From: Sycobia sp. Sy_11
Taxonomy: Eukaryota; Arthropoda; Insecta; Hymenoptera; Epichrysomallidae
Assembly: GCA_018907035.1 (NCBI GenBank)
Contig: JACCIC010000064.1
Span: 2,278,501 to 2,342,500, forward strand
Reading direction: 5' to 3'
DNA length: 64,000 nt
This document shows positions 11,680 through 23,416 of this stretch, piece by piece; within the stretch, counting starts at the first letter, position 1, and each line of letters opens with the position of its first letter. The notes below the pieces were generated by a model. It saw only the letters and a list, made by a program, of their open reading frames with translations, was not told the origin of the DNA and did not search any database. Both the position numbers and the translations under genes were made by a program.

Positions 11680-11709
11680 AAAACGGGAAAGACTTATTCA
11701 CACTCCTAA
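11680..11709. repeat. Mariner right terminal inverted repeat
   Basis: Its reverse complement starts TTAGGAGTGTGAATAAGTC and differs from the left end at three positions. It lies on the transposase 5' side. Confidence 0.95.
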
Positions 11710-11711
11710 TA

Positions 11712-11810
11712 TTATGGAACAATCGATTCCTAGTATGAAGGTTTTAGAGTAAATCTAACATTTTTTTCAAAATTCAAGTGCGAATATGTTGCTCAAATAG
11801 GCATTCATTA

Positions 11811-11853
<43 letters not shown>

Positions 11854-13195
11854 GCTTTGAATCATTCATGCAATTCTAAATTGACATTTCAAGATTATAT
11901 TCAGTTTTTTCTAATTGAAACAAAAGAAAGTATTGAAATCAATTTTTACATAGTCAAGTATATGTAAATATGTATAAGTATCGAAATTATTACTCATGAT
12001 TATTAAATAAAAAAGTTGTTTATTAAAAGTATGAAATAAAATAAAGTCTTCTCTGAGAATCATATCTATGCACACACTTATTTTTAATATGGAAATATAG
12101 TACTATAAAAATATACTTTAAAAATTATTTCACACTTTCTTGAGAACCGCCTATGAAAAGTTTTTTGGTAAATAAATTTGAGTCATATTTTCTTATGATT
12201 ATTTCATTTCCATAATATTCTATGAATTATTCAATTAAATATAGTTAGATTTATTAAATTTTGATAAATTTTGAATCTACTTAAATGTAATTTCTTATTT
12301 ATTACAATAGGGTAAATTAGGATTTCCTATGCAAAGATGGAAACAAAAATTTCATCGTTCTTTGTGCAAAGTTGAGTTTATATATACTTACATATAACCG
12401 TATATCCGTTATGGTCATACGTAAACTTTGATGTAGTGAATAATCCTTTAACTTGTGAACTAGAGAGTCGTCGACGATTTTTCTTAAATGTAATAAAATT
12501 ATTATTTATAATGTATGTAGATAATTAATAATAATATATATGAAAATATGGTCTGATATGTATATCTGTGTAAAAAAATCTTTAAAAAATAGTATAATAT
12601 AGTAAATAAAATCATTTTAAAATCTTAAAAACTGGAAAATCATATAAATTATTAAAATTATTTTAAATGTACATTTCAAAAAATAAAATACAGTTATTTA
12701 TTGGAAACAAGAAAATTTGAAAATTTGCACGTACTTAAATTAAATTAATTGTTGATGTATATTAAATATATTCTTCATATTTTAATCTTCCACATACTAA
12801 TTCTACTTCATATTTCAGTTATTTGTGTAGTGGAATGACATAAAATTTCGAGGAAGAAATAAAAATATTTGAATATATTTGAAATAGAATTCTCTAGATA
12901 TTAATTACATGCAACTGTTTAATCAGATATTCCTACTAGTATAGGACATACACGATGTGATTTATTAAGGTTTCATTGTTAGACTTCAATTATAAATTGG
13001 GTTAACTAACTGGATCAGTAAGGAATTGTAAACTAAATTTCTACACAGGGTAACAATTTGTCATAAAACAATGACTCATAAATATACGAAAATAACGTAA
13101 CAATTCAGATAATTTAATAATAGAATTTCCAGCTTCAAAATTGTGTAAAAAATATAATTCAAGATTTAAAAAACAGAAAAAAGTTGTACGATTTA

Positions 13196-13251
<56 letters not shown>

Positions 13252-13326
13252 TATATATATATATACATATAATGCGTACACCTACATTTTCTAGTATAAA
13301 TATAAAAGTAAAGCATTAATCAACTG
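11712..13326. other. AT-rich sequence with TA microsatellites; no gene
   Basis: AT-rich DNA with (TA)n runs at about 11815-11852 and 13203-13262. No coding pattern or element end was identified. Confidence 0.6.
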
Positions 13327-15226
13327 CAGGCCCGCATTAAGGGAGGTCTAGAAGGGGCTGTAGCCTCGGGCCTCATTTTTAGGGGGGGGGGGGAGGGCTC
13401 GTCACTGTAAATAGTGTAAATTTTTATATGTTAGCTAATTTTTTCCTTTTTTTTAAACCACGTCTGATAAAACTATACATAACATGAGTTTTTTAGTCTG
13501 AAAGTTAGATGATTGCTAAATTATCGGTCAGCTTTATTTACGTATACTATTTTGAGAGTGATGAAAATGAACCGTTGTTTCACGCAAGAAATCGTTTACA
13601 AAAACAATAGTAACTATACTCTATATCCATTCTTTAAAAAATGATGGCTGGATGTTATGAAGCATTTGAAAACTCAATGCGATTGGTTGTTGAATTAAAG
13701 CGGCCAAATTTTAGAAATCCAGATTTTATACATTTAATATTTAATTTACGAAAAGAGCTTTGAGAAATAAAGAACAAAATAAAATTAAAAGTAATGGAAG
13801 TTCTAATATTACCGTTGATTTTTGTTGGAGAAACTGATATTAGAATAATCAGTTTCATCTCATGTTATGCATACGATACAAAATAAGTTCACTCACTACG
13901 CATAGTACAGCGCGCCCGCTGCAGCGATATACGGGGCGTAATTACTCCGCTTATCGGTAGGCGGTGAGAGCAACACTTTAGGGCTCATTCTGGTAAACAA
14001 ACCACCTATCATGCAACCCACTACACATTCTCTCATTTTGGACTACTCTGCAGTTCTCAATTGCCGCTTTAGGACCCACAGTAATCAACTCATTTTAAAC
14101 GTCTATTTTTCAGCGAACCTTCTCAATATCATTGAGCACCTTTGCGTGCGAGACAGTTGGCAGTAAATAATACATTTACTGCCCCCTTGGTTAAATAATG
14201 TATTCATAGCTTCTATCTTTTCATTACGTGAATTAATATAATTCACGCGCTTTCTCGTGTTTTAAACACTCATTAGAAGCTGTTTTAGTTTCTCTGTTGC
14301 ATTCTCGATTAAAATTCAATACCCGTTTCTCAAGTTTACAGTCTTCTCATTATATCTCCACACTTCAACTTAGAATTCTCATTAAGGTCTTGCAGGCAAG
14401 AATAATTTCATTAAAGAGATGATGTTTTGTAATGCTTTACTCGAAGAGCTTTCATTTTCTGAATACTTCATAGTAAAATTTTGCTAATTATTATTGATTT
14501 GAATTAGGGTACAAATTAATGAAAGTATAAAAGAAATATTAAGCTCATAAAATGGACATATTTTTAATATAAATTCATAGTAAAAAGGGTGTGAAGCGAA
14601 TTCGGATTTAAATAGCTAATTCTCTTTTAAAAGAACGATAGTCGTGTGAAGGCAAATATGTGTGTTGAGTAAGAATTCAAAATTCCAAAAATGAAATTCT
14701 TAAACATTTAATATTCAAAAGTAATAGGCTTTGAGAATTAAAAACAAAGATTTAAAAGTAACGAAGGACTTAACGCTATCACTGGTTTTTATTTTCTATA
14801 AAATACTTGTTAAAGTATATGATTAATTTTAAATTTACAATCTCAAAATTTAATATTTATTGTACGTTAAAAGTTAACAGTTCTACGGAACTCAATTATT
14901 GAATATTAATGAAATTCCAAATAAAATATTGAACTAATACAATAGGTAAAAATTTATTATTTATATTCATAATAGATCTCGCTTGGACTAGACTATAAAT
15001 TAGAAAGAAATGCTTTTCTGATGTAGAACGATTTCGCGCATGATTATTTTTCGAAACTTGATTTAGCTTTCTTATGCAAATGTAACACGAAGTTAAAATC
15101 ATGATTTTCATTCAAGCGCAAGTGAAATCGAGTTTTGCCTACGAAGTGGTAAGAGAATAATGGAGAGCGCCAAGCGCATTAGATTTTGCTAGTCTTTTTA
15201 ATTACAGTTATGTTGGTTGTTGTTAA

Positions 15227-15227
<1 letters not shown>

Positions 15228-15280
<53 letters not shown>

Positions 15281-15298
15281 ACACACACAGTGTGTGTG
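15228..15298. repeat. (AC)n(GC)n(AC)n(GT)n alternating purine-pyrimidine run
   Basis: About 37 bp of AC, 14 bp of GC and 12 bp of AC lead directly into GTGTGTGTG. The whole 70-bp run alternates purine and pyrimidine, which favours Z-DNA, and the AC/GT junction is a short palindrome. It lies just upstream of the hAT-like gene remnant. Confidence 0.9.
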
Positions 15299-15302
15299 AA
15301 TG

Positions 15303-16500
15303 ATGAGTGAACATAAGAAACGATGTGGAAAAGGCGGATTTTCGAAAAGAAAAGCGAAAAAAGTGCAATATGATTTTGAAGAAAAAATTTCTAAGCTCAC
15401 TTTGTTTTTTCATTCTACATCTACAAAGACAAATACAGAAATTCAAATAGAAGAATCTATTTATTAGAAAAGTTCTAAAAATAATGAAATGCAAAGTGAC
15501 GATATAAGCAGTGTTTTTGAAAGATATATATTTCCACAAAACTGTAGAAACTGAAAATGAAAATAATACAGCTTCTCTAACATCTAAAAATATCGATATA
15601 AGCATTATAATAGTTATTGTTAATTAAAGATATATATGTATTGTTTTACTTAATTTTAAATTTAAATAATAATGCATTCGATAGAAAAAAATATTTGGAT
15701 AAAGGATATATATTTTTTCAAAATAAAGGCTCTGATTTTAAATTATAAAAACGTAAGTACGTTAAACAAAATAGATTTTTTAATCCTACTTATTTTCAAA
15801 GAAAGAAGTGGGTGAACGGAAATAGTTACTATTTTCGGAATCGTCTTCAATTATTTATTGTTATGTATGTAAACTTTTTTCAAATGAACTTAACAAGATT
15901 TTTGTCAAAAAAGAGTTTTTTAAATGGAATAAAATAGATGAAGTGGTTTCTAGTCATGAAATCAGTCATGAACATAACAAATGTATGATGATCTCGATTA
16001 ATTATTTAGATCAAATATCAATTTGATGAAACTTTTGCACGCTCTATGGAGAGCGAAGTAAATTATTGGGCTGAAATTTTCAAAAGAGTGGTAGTCGTTA
16101 TTAAGTTCTTGGCTGAAAGTGGATTCGCTTTTCGTAGAACAGATGCAGTGTTTGGTTCCCCAAATAATGGAAATTATCTTAGTTTATTAGAAGTCATTGC
16201 ACAATTTGACCCCTGCTTAAGAAAGCACACAAAGTTATACAGTAGCAAAGGTCGTGGGCAGATTTTTTATTTGTCGAAAACTATATGTGAGGAATTTATT
16301 GGGTTGATGTCGCAAGAAGTAATGAAACAAATTAAAACTGAAATTAATGAATTTAAATATTGAGGACTTCTTGTCGATTCGGCTCTGGATTTTTCTCACG
16401 TGGACCAGTTATCAGTGTGATTTAGGTATAATCAAAACGGAAATATTTACGAACGTTTCTTTTGTTTTCTTCCAATTAAAAGCCATGTAGACTTTCCAGT
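15303..16500 (+). pseudogene. hAT/ZMYM1-like (DUF4371) transposase remnant
   Basis: The best-preserved part, 16046-16363, reads SEVNYWAEIFKRVV, FLAESGFAFR, FGSPNNGNYLSLLE, GRGQIFYLSKTICEEF and IGLMSQEVMKQI. This is the DUF4371 pattern of hAT-derived proteins such as zinc finger MYM-type 1. It continues in shifted frames as VDSALDFSHVDQLSV and IYERFFCFLPIKSH to about 16500. Upstream, 15303-15420 encodes a basic start (MSEHKKRCGKGGFSKRKAKK) typical of the protein N-terminus. The TTF-type zinc finger region between is shattered by stops. The dimerisation C-terminus is missing. Dead transposase; a decayed domesticated gene is the less likely alternative. Confidence 0.7.
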
Positions 16501-16730
16501 ACGCGTTTTATTGGTGCAAAAAGGTAACATTTAACGAATGGGAAAAAAATAAAAACTATTTAATTTAGAAACTTTTAAAAAATTATTTTTTTATTAATTA
16601 AATAAAATTGAACTAAATTAATTAACAAATTGTCAAGAATGTATGATTGTTGGATCACTCTGCAAAGAATGTCTAGGACCTGTTATTTCCTTCTTTTTTA
16701 CTTTTTTAAAAGAATTTTACTCATGCCCTG

Positions 16731-17120
16731 GTGGTCTCCAGAGAAAAACCTGCACACGAGAGAAAATAATAGGTTAGAGTTTAACAATCGATTATTAAAA
16801 TTTTTTTGAGGGTATTTAAAAAACATAATAATCATCAACTACCGGTAGCCTACATCAGTGCACTGTCAAATAAGGTCAGATTTGTTTAAACAAATGTATG
16901 AAGAATACAATTTATAATATATAATTTTTATTTATTTATTGTGTAATATATTTAGTTTTAATAGGTGCACCATATGTTTAGTATGTATAATTATATCATT
17001 TACTTGTATATATAAAGAAGAAAGAAAATATATTATGATATAATATTCTTGTCTTTTCTCTTTTTAAGTTTATAATCCCTCCTAAACTTACAAAAGAAAC
17101 TTGTATGCGTATAAAAAAAA
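16731..17120. other. AT-rich sequence, no gene seen
   Basis: Nothing recognised on either strand. Confidence 0.5.
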
Positions 17121-17510
17121 TTGTTGTGTAGTAGGTTTTACGATGAACCAGTGGAAACCATAGTCGCCTCACAAGTTCCAATAGCAATCAACATCAAAGA
17201 TAAAATAAAAAATTGGTGCTTTTATAAGACCTCTGAGAAGCTTGATGAGTGCCTCCTCCAGCTGAGTCTAAGAGGAGATGGTCAAAAATTAATTACCCAC
17301 CTCATGACTTTATCCAAGATGAGGATGAAGAACAGAGCGTAAATTATATTAAAAGGAAATTAGCGAGAAAAATGTTTAGCGATAAAGGAATAAAAACTGG
17401 AGGCAAATTTTACCTCGATGAAACAATGGAGAAGGGAGAAAGGTATACGCTGAAGGGAGAACGGTATACGCAAATTATAGAGAGTTTGATCTATGCCAGC
17501 TAGTATGAAG
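17121..17510 (+). pseudogene. Unidentified coding-like fragment
   Basis: Two overlapping plus-strand frames carry non-random, lysine- and glutamate-rich sequence (for example FIQDEDEEQSVNYIKRKLAR at about 17310). A local duplication gives KGERYTLKGERYT at about 17440-17470. It precedes the Gypsy pol remnant on the same strand and could be its displaced gag or protease region, but no gag or protease motif is visible. I do not recognise it. Confidence 0.3.
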
Positions 17511-17559
17511 ATCAGAAGAAACCCATTGGTCGATCCCTGTACGTGTTGGTGAATTCCGT

Positions 17560-19110
17560 ATCAGAGGATTAAATAATACTGGAGTGTCACGTACAGTAAC
17601 GTATAGTATTCGTCTACAACTGGAGTCAGCCTGCAGACGAAAATTTCAGCCTGCCTCAAGTGTAGGAAGAAGACCGGAAAATTCTCCTCTTTATATAACG
17701 GGTCAAATGACTTTAACATTCAAAATAGTGAGAATTATATGAGACATATTGAAGTTGCAGAAGTAACGTTAAATGAGCTGTAACATCTAACATCAGAAGC
17801 ATCCTTTGGTATCTTATGTTCGACGGGACTCATGAATATAACTCCATAAGATCGAGCAAAATTCAAAAAATTTCTTGATAGGATCTTATTTGAAAAGAAA
17901 GCAAAATTTAAATGTAACTACATGTGCTGAACATATTATTGATGTCGCACACGTCAAAGGCAATATTCAGTTTCCAAGAAAATTCTAAAGGAAATGCATA
18001 TTCAAAGTAAAAAGATGCTAGAAGAGCGGATCTTCGAACGGATCTTCGAGTGGATGGTCTACCCCAGCAGTGATTGTATATAAAAGCAATGAAAAGTATC
18101 GGTTTTTTATTGACTTGAGAAAAGTCAACGAATTTTCAAAACAGGATGTTTATCTAATCCCGAATATGAATTAAATTCTTAGGAAACATCAATCAGAAAT
18201 TGCAATCAGCTTTTAGCCTATGTAATGTAGGTGCATCATTGGAATGATTTCAAGACCACGTAATCGGGCCAGAGCCTGAGCTCTATACTTTTTTGTTTAA
18301 GATAATATTATTATCGTTATGGATTTAACGAGTTTGCAAGCGAAGTGAAGAAGCTGACCTTATTAATTAATAGGAAAAAGAGTATATTTGGTCACATCGA
18401 GGTACAATTCCTCGGTGTTCTCGTTAATCGAGAAGGAATCTCACCCGATCCTGATGAGATGGAACCAGTGATAAGATACCTGGAGTCGCTAAACCTTAAG
18501 CACTTAAGACCATTCCTCAGTGTAGCATCATTATAGAAAGTTCCTACAGAAATTAGCTATGTTAGCTGAGCTACTCACGAGTCTAACCCGTAAAGACAGA
18601 AGATGGGAATAGCCAGAACAACAACAAACAGCCTTTGAGAAATTTAAACAGAAGATATTATCCTTTGACCTTCACAGACTAGTGTTTGAAACGCAATTCA
18701 GAATACAGACTGATATGAGTAACACTAGTATTGATACTGTCTTGCTGCAGAACATTGATGTATAGCAACATAAGCTGAAATTTGTGAGTAGAGCATTATC
18801 ACGAGTTGACAAAAATTATTTAGTCATGGAGAGAGAGTGTTTAGCCATCGTGTGGGCCGTAGATAAATTGTGTACTCATATAGAGGAATAACACATTTGA
18901 TTTGTAACTAATTATTTGCAATTATGATGGATCTATACGATTCCAGAGCCTACAAGGCACCTCGCAAGATCCCTCATTATTCTCGGCAGTCAAAGATCGA
19001 CCAGACCGAATCGGTTCAAATCCATCTGAGAAGCCTTGATGAACTGAATCTGGCGCCACTTGAAAGAGTCGACGCTGATCCAGCAACCTCGAATCGAAAA
19101 AATTGATAGT
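17560..19110 (+). pseudogene. Gypsy (Ty3-like) pol remnant: RT and RNase H
   Basis: Broken by many stops and shifts, and missing the central RT block. From about 17990 it reads SKKILKEMHIQSKKMLEE and then SGWSTPAVIV, KYRFFIDLRKVNEF, the RT fingers. After a deletion, VGASLE and IGPELELYTF correspond to the palm just before the active site. KSIFGHIEVQFLGVLVNREG (18370-18430) is the RT thumb approach. KFLQKLAMLAE, LTSLTRKDRRW, FETQFRIQTDMS and VMERECLAIVWAVDKL (to about 18870) are the RNase H region. RNase H ends near YDSRAYKAPRKIP (about 18935). Integrase and LTRs were not found. Confidence 0.8.
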
Positions 19111-20508
19111 AAAACCAAATTATTATTAAATGAGTCCCGCATTGTACTATTACATATACATTTTCTTTTAATATTAAATCGAGCGTTGATAATAAAGAGA
19201 TGTATGGTATTAAACGCACTAATATTCACGCGCGACTTATTTTATAATGTGCTCGTCGCAGACTTTAATATTTAAAATAAATTTGGAACGATCCATCTCC
19301 TCTGTTTTAGGTGTAATTAAATTTTACTTATAAGTAGGGTACATAAGAAAAACGATAGTATCAGGTGAGTGAAGTTGGGTGAATACCTTAGAACTCAGCT
19401 TTAACAAGAAAATAGAAGATATATTATCTTAAAATTTATATGGAATTATAATACAAACAAATAATCACATTATTCAAAAAGAATGTTTGTGCAGATTCTT
19501 TAAAACATAAATAATACAAGAAAAATATCATTGTGTTACCATATATACCGAGTTTACAAAATAAATTTTAAAATGTTCTTAAACCCTTTAATATTTAGAT
19601 TGTAAATTGTCTAAATAAATGTAACAAATTTATTAAATTAGGTAAATCTAAGATCTAATGATTTTAATGATTTATCCAACATTATTTATAAAATATTTTG
19701 TAAAAACTGCACATACTCTGTAACAGTGCGCGTGTCCGCCTCGAACACGGCAACATGGAGGACGGCGGGCATGGTCGTTGCAAATGGTGTGCCCGGCTGG
19801 GCTTAGCCCCGAATCGTTTCGGTGAGGGAGAGGGGTAGTCCGCGAGAGGAGAATATTTTTTTATTTTGATAATGCAAAAATAATGGATGTTGAAACTAAT
19901 ATATACAATCATCTATTTTCTGAAATGATTTTAAATAAAGATATTCTTTAAACAGATAATATTACAGAACTAAATTACGTCAAAATTATATTGCATTTCT
20001 AAATAATATTAAACTTTAAATCTATTATTGTATATACTTAGTAGCTATACATATAGTTGATATTTGTCCTTGTAATATAAATAAATTTACGACGTATACA
20101 TGTTTAGTCTCGACTGGTCTATTCAAAGAGAAACACCTAGACATTATTGATTTAATTGTATTAATTTATATTTAATTATATTTCAAGTGTTCTTATATAT
20201 AATATTTTATGTTACAAAAAGATTATTTATACAAATTGTAATGTGATTTAATTTATTTATAGCACTTGATAAGTGTACAGTAAATCGGGCCAAAACGTCG
20301 CAAAAATAAAATAAGTTTAGACAGCAGTGACCATCAGTTTCATTCGATTAATTATTTTGATAAATTTCTGAATATGCTAAGAACATATATTATTATTTTT
20401 CCTTTTATTACAATCAGTAGTACATTTAACTATATCAGAGAACTAATTTTCAATTTGATTATAGAATACTTTTTGTGTTAATATTTAGAACTTTCGGAAA
20501 GTATATTA
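19111..20508. other. No gene; small GC-rich block at 19725-19850
   Basis: AT-rich DNA with one GC-rich block (about 19725-19850) whose end resembles part of the CpG-rich block near 8817. Near 20275-20310 is GGCCAAAACGTCGC, faintly like the end of a PLE hammerhead, but the core CUGANGA is not present. Confidence 0.45.
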
Positions 20509-21828
20509 CGAGGGTGGATTGATAAGTTTCCGGCATGACCAAGAAAAACAACGTTTTTAAGAATTTTTTTTTTATTTCTCAACATAATCTCCACCAAGGC
20601 CGATACATTTCTCATAGCGGTGCTCTAGTCTAGTAATGCCATCTCTATAGACTGATTCGTCAAGCTCCTCAAAATACCCATTTACAGCTTCGTTGTTTAT
20701 TATTGTTTATATGTTGTTTATTATGCTATATTACTTCTTTGTTGTCCACAAATCTCTTACCGTCAAGCCGTTTTTTGAGGTTAGAGAACAGATAATAGTC
20801 ACTCGGGACTAGGTCTGGAGATTAGCAAGGGTTTGGCATCAATTCAAACTTGAGATCGTTGATTTTAGCCACCGCAACGATTGACGTGTGCGCTGGTGCG
20901 TTATCGTGATGACACAAGATTTTTTCTTCGTCAGAGCTTGTTTAATTTTCACTTCGTGGCTCAAACGTTGCAATAAGTCTGCGTAGTATTGACTAGTGAT
21001 CGTTTTACCCTTTTGAAGGTAATCAATGTATATAATACCTATTGCATCCAAAAAAAGTAGCCATAACCGTGTTCGCCGAAAAAATTGTTTTTACTTTCTT
21101 TGGAATTGGTTGCCCTGGTCAATCCACAGTTTAGACTGTTATTTGTTTTCAGAAGTGTAGTGCTGGACCCAAATTCCGTCAACGATTACGAATTGACGCA
21201 AAAATTCGCTTGGATTACATTTATACAACGCCAAATTGGTGGTAGAAATGTTCTTTCGAATCAATTTTTGGTCGACTGTTAGCAAACGCGGCACCCATCT
21301 TACATAGAGCTTTTCCATATACAAATGTTGGTGCAAAATATTTTGTACACGTTCATATGACATCTTACAGGTCTCAGCTATCTCACGCACTTTTAATCTG
21401 CGGTCTTTCAGCACTATTTGATGGATTTTTTCGATCATATCTGAAGTTGTAACCTCAATGGGGCGTCCTGAGCGACGCTCATCAGAAGTGCTCACACGAC
21501 CCTTTTTAAACTCGGAAACCCACTGCTTAATGGTTGTATATGATGGGGAGGATGTTCCCAGTGTTGAGTCCATCTCTTTTTTAATTTTCTTCGGTGTTAA
21601 CCCTTTCAAATAAAAGTATTTGATGACAGCACGATTTTCCAGCTTTTCCATTTTTACAAAAAATACAGAGGCGTCTTGTTCAGCGTGCTCTCAAACCTAA
21701 AGAACATGGCGATCGGACTGAGACTATAGCTAAAAACTATCTAGGGATGGTATTGTAGAACGCCACCTCAAGGTATGCCTAGTAGCGCCATCTCTTGGTC
21801 AGGCCGGAAACTTATCAATCCACCCTCT
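20509..21828 (-). mobile_element. Mariner transposon, full length but dead
   Basis: About 1320 bp, bounded by 30-bp inverted repeats sharing GAGGGTGGATTGATAAGTTT, with TA on both sides (20507-20508 and 21829-21830). This is a different mariner subfamily from 10422-11709: the ends do not match and the transposase starts MEKLENRAVIKYFYLKG. The terminal repeats are nearly identical to one another while the gene is broken, so non-autonomous mobilisation by a related transposase remains conceivable. Confidence 0.92.
20839..21651 (-). pseudogene. Mariner transposase, disrupted
   Basis: The first 170 codons (21651-21139) are open and carry the helix-turn-helix region (KIKKEMDS, SERRSGRP-type linker as DERRSGRP) and the motif RWVPRLLT. 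The first catalytic Asp lies in VIVDGIWVQHYT, where the usual Thr of DETW is replaced. A stop and frame change follow. The frame resumes at 21051-20839 with IDYLQKGKTITSQYYADLL and then decays where the second and third catalytic residues should be. Loss of function is clear. Confidence 0.9.
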
Positions 21829-21876
21829 TATATAAATTTTTTATAAAATACATGCGAATATGTATTTAAAATTCTT

Positions 21877-22530
21877 CATTATTAATATCAATTTCCAAAA
21901 TATCCACATTCACAAAAACAAAAGAATGTAAAAACTTCAAGCAATGTTCTTTTAATAAGTACAAAAGGGAGAGCTTGAAAGTATTCACATTTGAAGGAAT
22001 CGAAATAATGTGAATTTAATGTTCGAGTCTGATAAATTGGACAGTGTTTATCATTCCTTATTAAATTGATTGGTTTTGAACATTTTGTGTAGAGGGGGGA
22101 TCGTATATTCAACTTTCTAAATTTTGAGTTTAGTGAGGATAGGGGTATATATAAATTAAAATATTAATATAAGGTTTAGTTGAGTCCCTGATGAGGAGCC
22201 GTAGCGAGCTCGAAAGGTTGGACAACGTCAGCCTATCATCAATTGGGTAAAAGTAGTGGGGTCAGTCAGATTGCACTTAAATAATAAAGAATTTTTTTCC
22301 AGCTAATATATTTTTATTTCAGATTAGTCTACGGGTAGATTTTAAACAAGGACAGTCTGACTGTCATTATAATTTTCAATTAATTATACATTGATATGTA
22401 TTAGTATTGTTATAAATATGATATATATTGATATTATTATGTATTAATTTTAATTTACTTAATTGGACTGTATGACCAATAGAAATCTTCATTAATTTAT
22501 CTAAATACAGTCGACATAAGCACAATTAAT
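21877..22530 (+). mobile_element. Penelope-like element fragment with 5' inversion (PLE-a)
   Basis: This 3' part of a PLE holds the end of the GIY-YIG endonuclease ORF (about 21957-22075, matching the minus-strand copy at 61000-61490), a 3' stretch with GGGGTATATATAAATT, a hammerhead ribozyme, and a terminal unit ending near CAGTCGACATAAGCACAATT. The first 80 bp (21877-21955) are the reverse complement of the preceding coding sequence, so the element carries a small 5' inversion at the truncation point. Confidence 0.8.
22184..22223 (+). ncRNA. Type I hammerhead ribozyme, PLE subfamily A
   Basis: Order: GUCC (stem I), CUGAUGA core, one extra G, stem II GAGCCG/UAG/CG-A-GCUC, GAAA core, GGUU, GGAC (stem I partner). 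Helix III is reduced to two possible pairs and has a C-to-G change relative to the copy at 63294-63333, which would weaken it. Expected cleavage is after the U preceding GGAC. Probably impaired. Confidence 0.75.
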
Positions 22531-22708
22531 GTATTATATATTCTAAACCTTTATACGTCAAGAATAAAGTAGAAAATAAAATAAGAGCTTTATGGAAGGA
22601 TGATGGGTGGCCTGTTGAGTGATCAAATAGCTCAAGTGCAGTGAACCGAACAGATATTTGTATGAAACAATTCAATATAAATAAAAGTTATATTAATTAA
22701 CTTAATTA

Positions 22709-22888
<180 letters not shown>

Positions 22889-22899
22889 TTAGTAGAAAA

Positions 22900-23295
22900 T
22901 CATTGCATTAATAAATAAATTTTAAATTAATAAATATTTTTATCGGTCTTATAGAGTTCATAATATAATGTATTACCTAAAATAATGACATTTAGACTGT
23001 CCTTGTTTATATTCACCCCCGTAGAATCTTAAATAAAACTTATTACTACAATAAATTATATCAGAAAATTAAAAATAAAAATAAAATAAAATTAATAATG
23101 AAATAAAAAGAATAATATAATAATGAATAAAATAAAAAATAATAAAAGTACTATTCTATGTTAGTAAAGGACAACCTGACTGCCCCCACCACCTTAAAGT
23201 TAGAATCAAGTTCTTGTCCGACGTTTCGAACCACTACGGTTCATCCGCAGGAACTAAACTAAATTGAAAAACCCAGCATGCTACTTTATATACCC
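22900..23295 (-). mobile_element. Penelope-like terminal unit, subfamily B (PLE-b)
   Basis: The minus strand reads: TATA-like GGGGTATATAAAGTAGC (near 23280-23295), hammerhead-like motif, then the typical tail containing the GGTGGTGGGG block, the AAGGACAGTCTAAATGTC block (near 22985-23015) and the ATCGGTCTTATAGAG end. No coding sequence is attached. The related plus-strand unit at 27967-28315 shares the same upstream leader and tail. Confidence 0.75.
23216..23254 (-). ncRNA. Hammerhead-like motif, PLE subfamily B
   Basis: Order on the minus strand: GUUC, CUGCGGA, extra U, stem II GAACCG/UAG/UGGUUC, GAAA, CGUC, GGAC. The core should read CUGANGA; the A is replaced by C here, which would be expected to abolish cleavage. 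Helix II and the GUC cleavage triplet are well kept. Confidence 0.6.
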
Positions 23296-23416
23296 CATCA
23301 CAATTTCAAATTTATTGGTATAAAATTTATAGGGCCTCCACGTTCTTAACTTAAATGCGAAATACAAATTTTATATTAATAATGACATAAAAAAAAACAA
23401 AAGGGTGTATAGTAAA

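Larger units (their letters stand above)
10422..11709 (-). mobile_element. Complete mauritiana-type mariner transposon
   Basis: A 1288-bp element bounded by imperfect terminal inverted repeats. Both ends share TGTGAATAAGTCTTTCCCG after a TYAGG start, with three mismatches in about 30 bp. A TA dinucleotide flanks each end (10420-10421 and 11710-11711), the expected mariner target duplication. The single gene inside is open from end to end. Size, ends and target site are all canonical for an autonomous mariner, so this copy either is recently inserted or has been spared from decay. It sits in AT-rich DNA with no nearby gene. Confidence 0.95.
13327..16730 (+). mobile_element. Probable decayed hAT element (ZMYM1-like)
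   Basis: The left border starts CAGGCCCGCATTAAGGG with a G-run (about 13382-13392), resembling hAT ends of the kind that accompany ZMYM1-like transposases. The right border near 16721-16730 ends ATGCCCTG, giving weak CAGGG-type inverted ends. Between them lies a decayed DUF4371-type transposase gene at 15303-16500. I could not find an 8-bp target duplication, so the borders are tentative. Between the left end and the gene are about 1.9 kb without coding sequence. A diverged duplication is visible inside: about 13715-13830 resembles 14690-14795. Confidence 0.45.

Noticed and set aside
15198..15605. 135-codon minus-strand frame ending in the AC repeat
   Set aside because: It is the shadow of the hAT-like remnant and of the microsatellite. 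Cys/Val/Arg repeats come from the simple sequence.
13327..16730. Exact hAT borders with 8-bp target duplication
   Set aside because: Flanking bases at the proposed ends do not match, so I kept the element only as probable.
20270..20310. Hammerhead-like end (GGCCAAAACGTCGC)
   Set aside because: No CUGANGA core or matching stem I upstream. At most a remnant of a PLE end.
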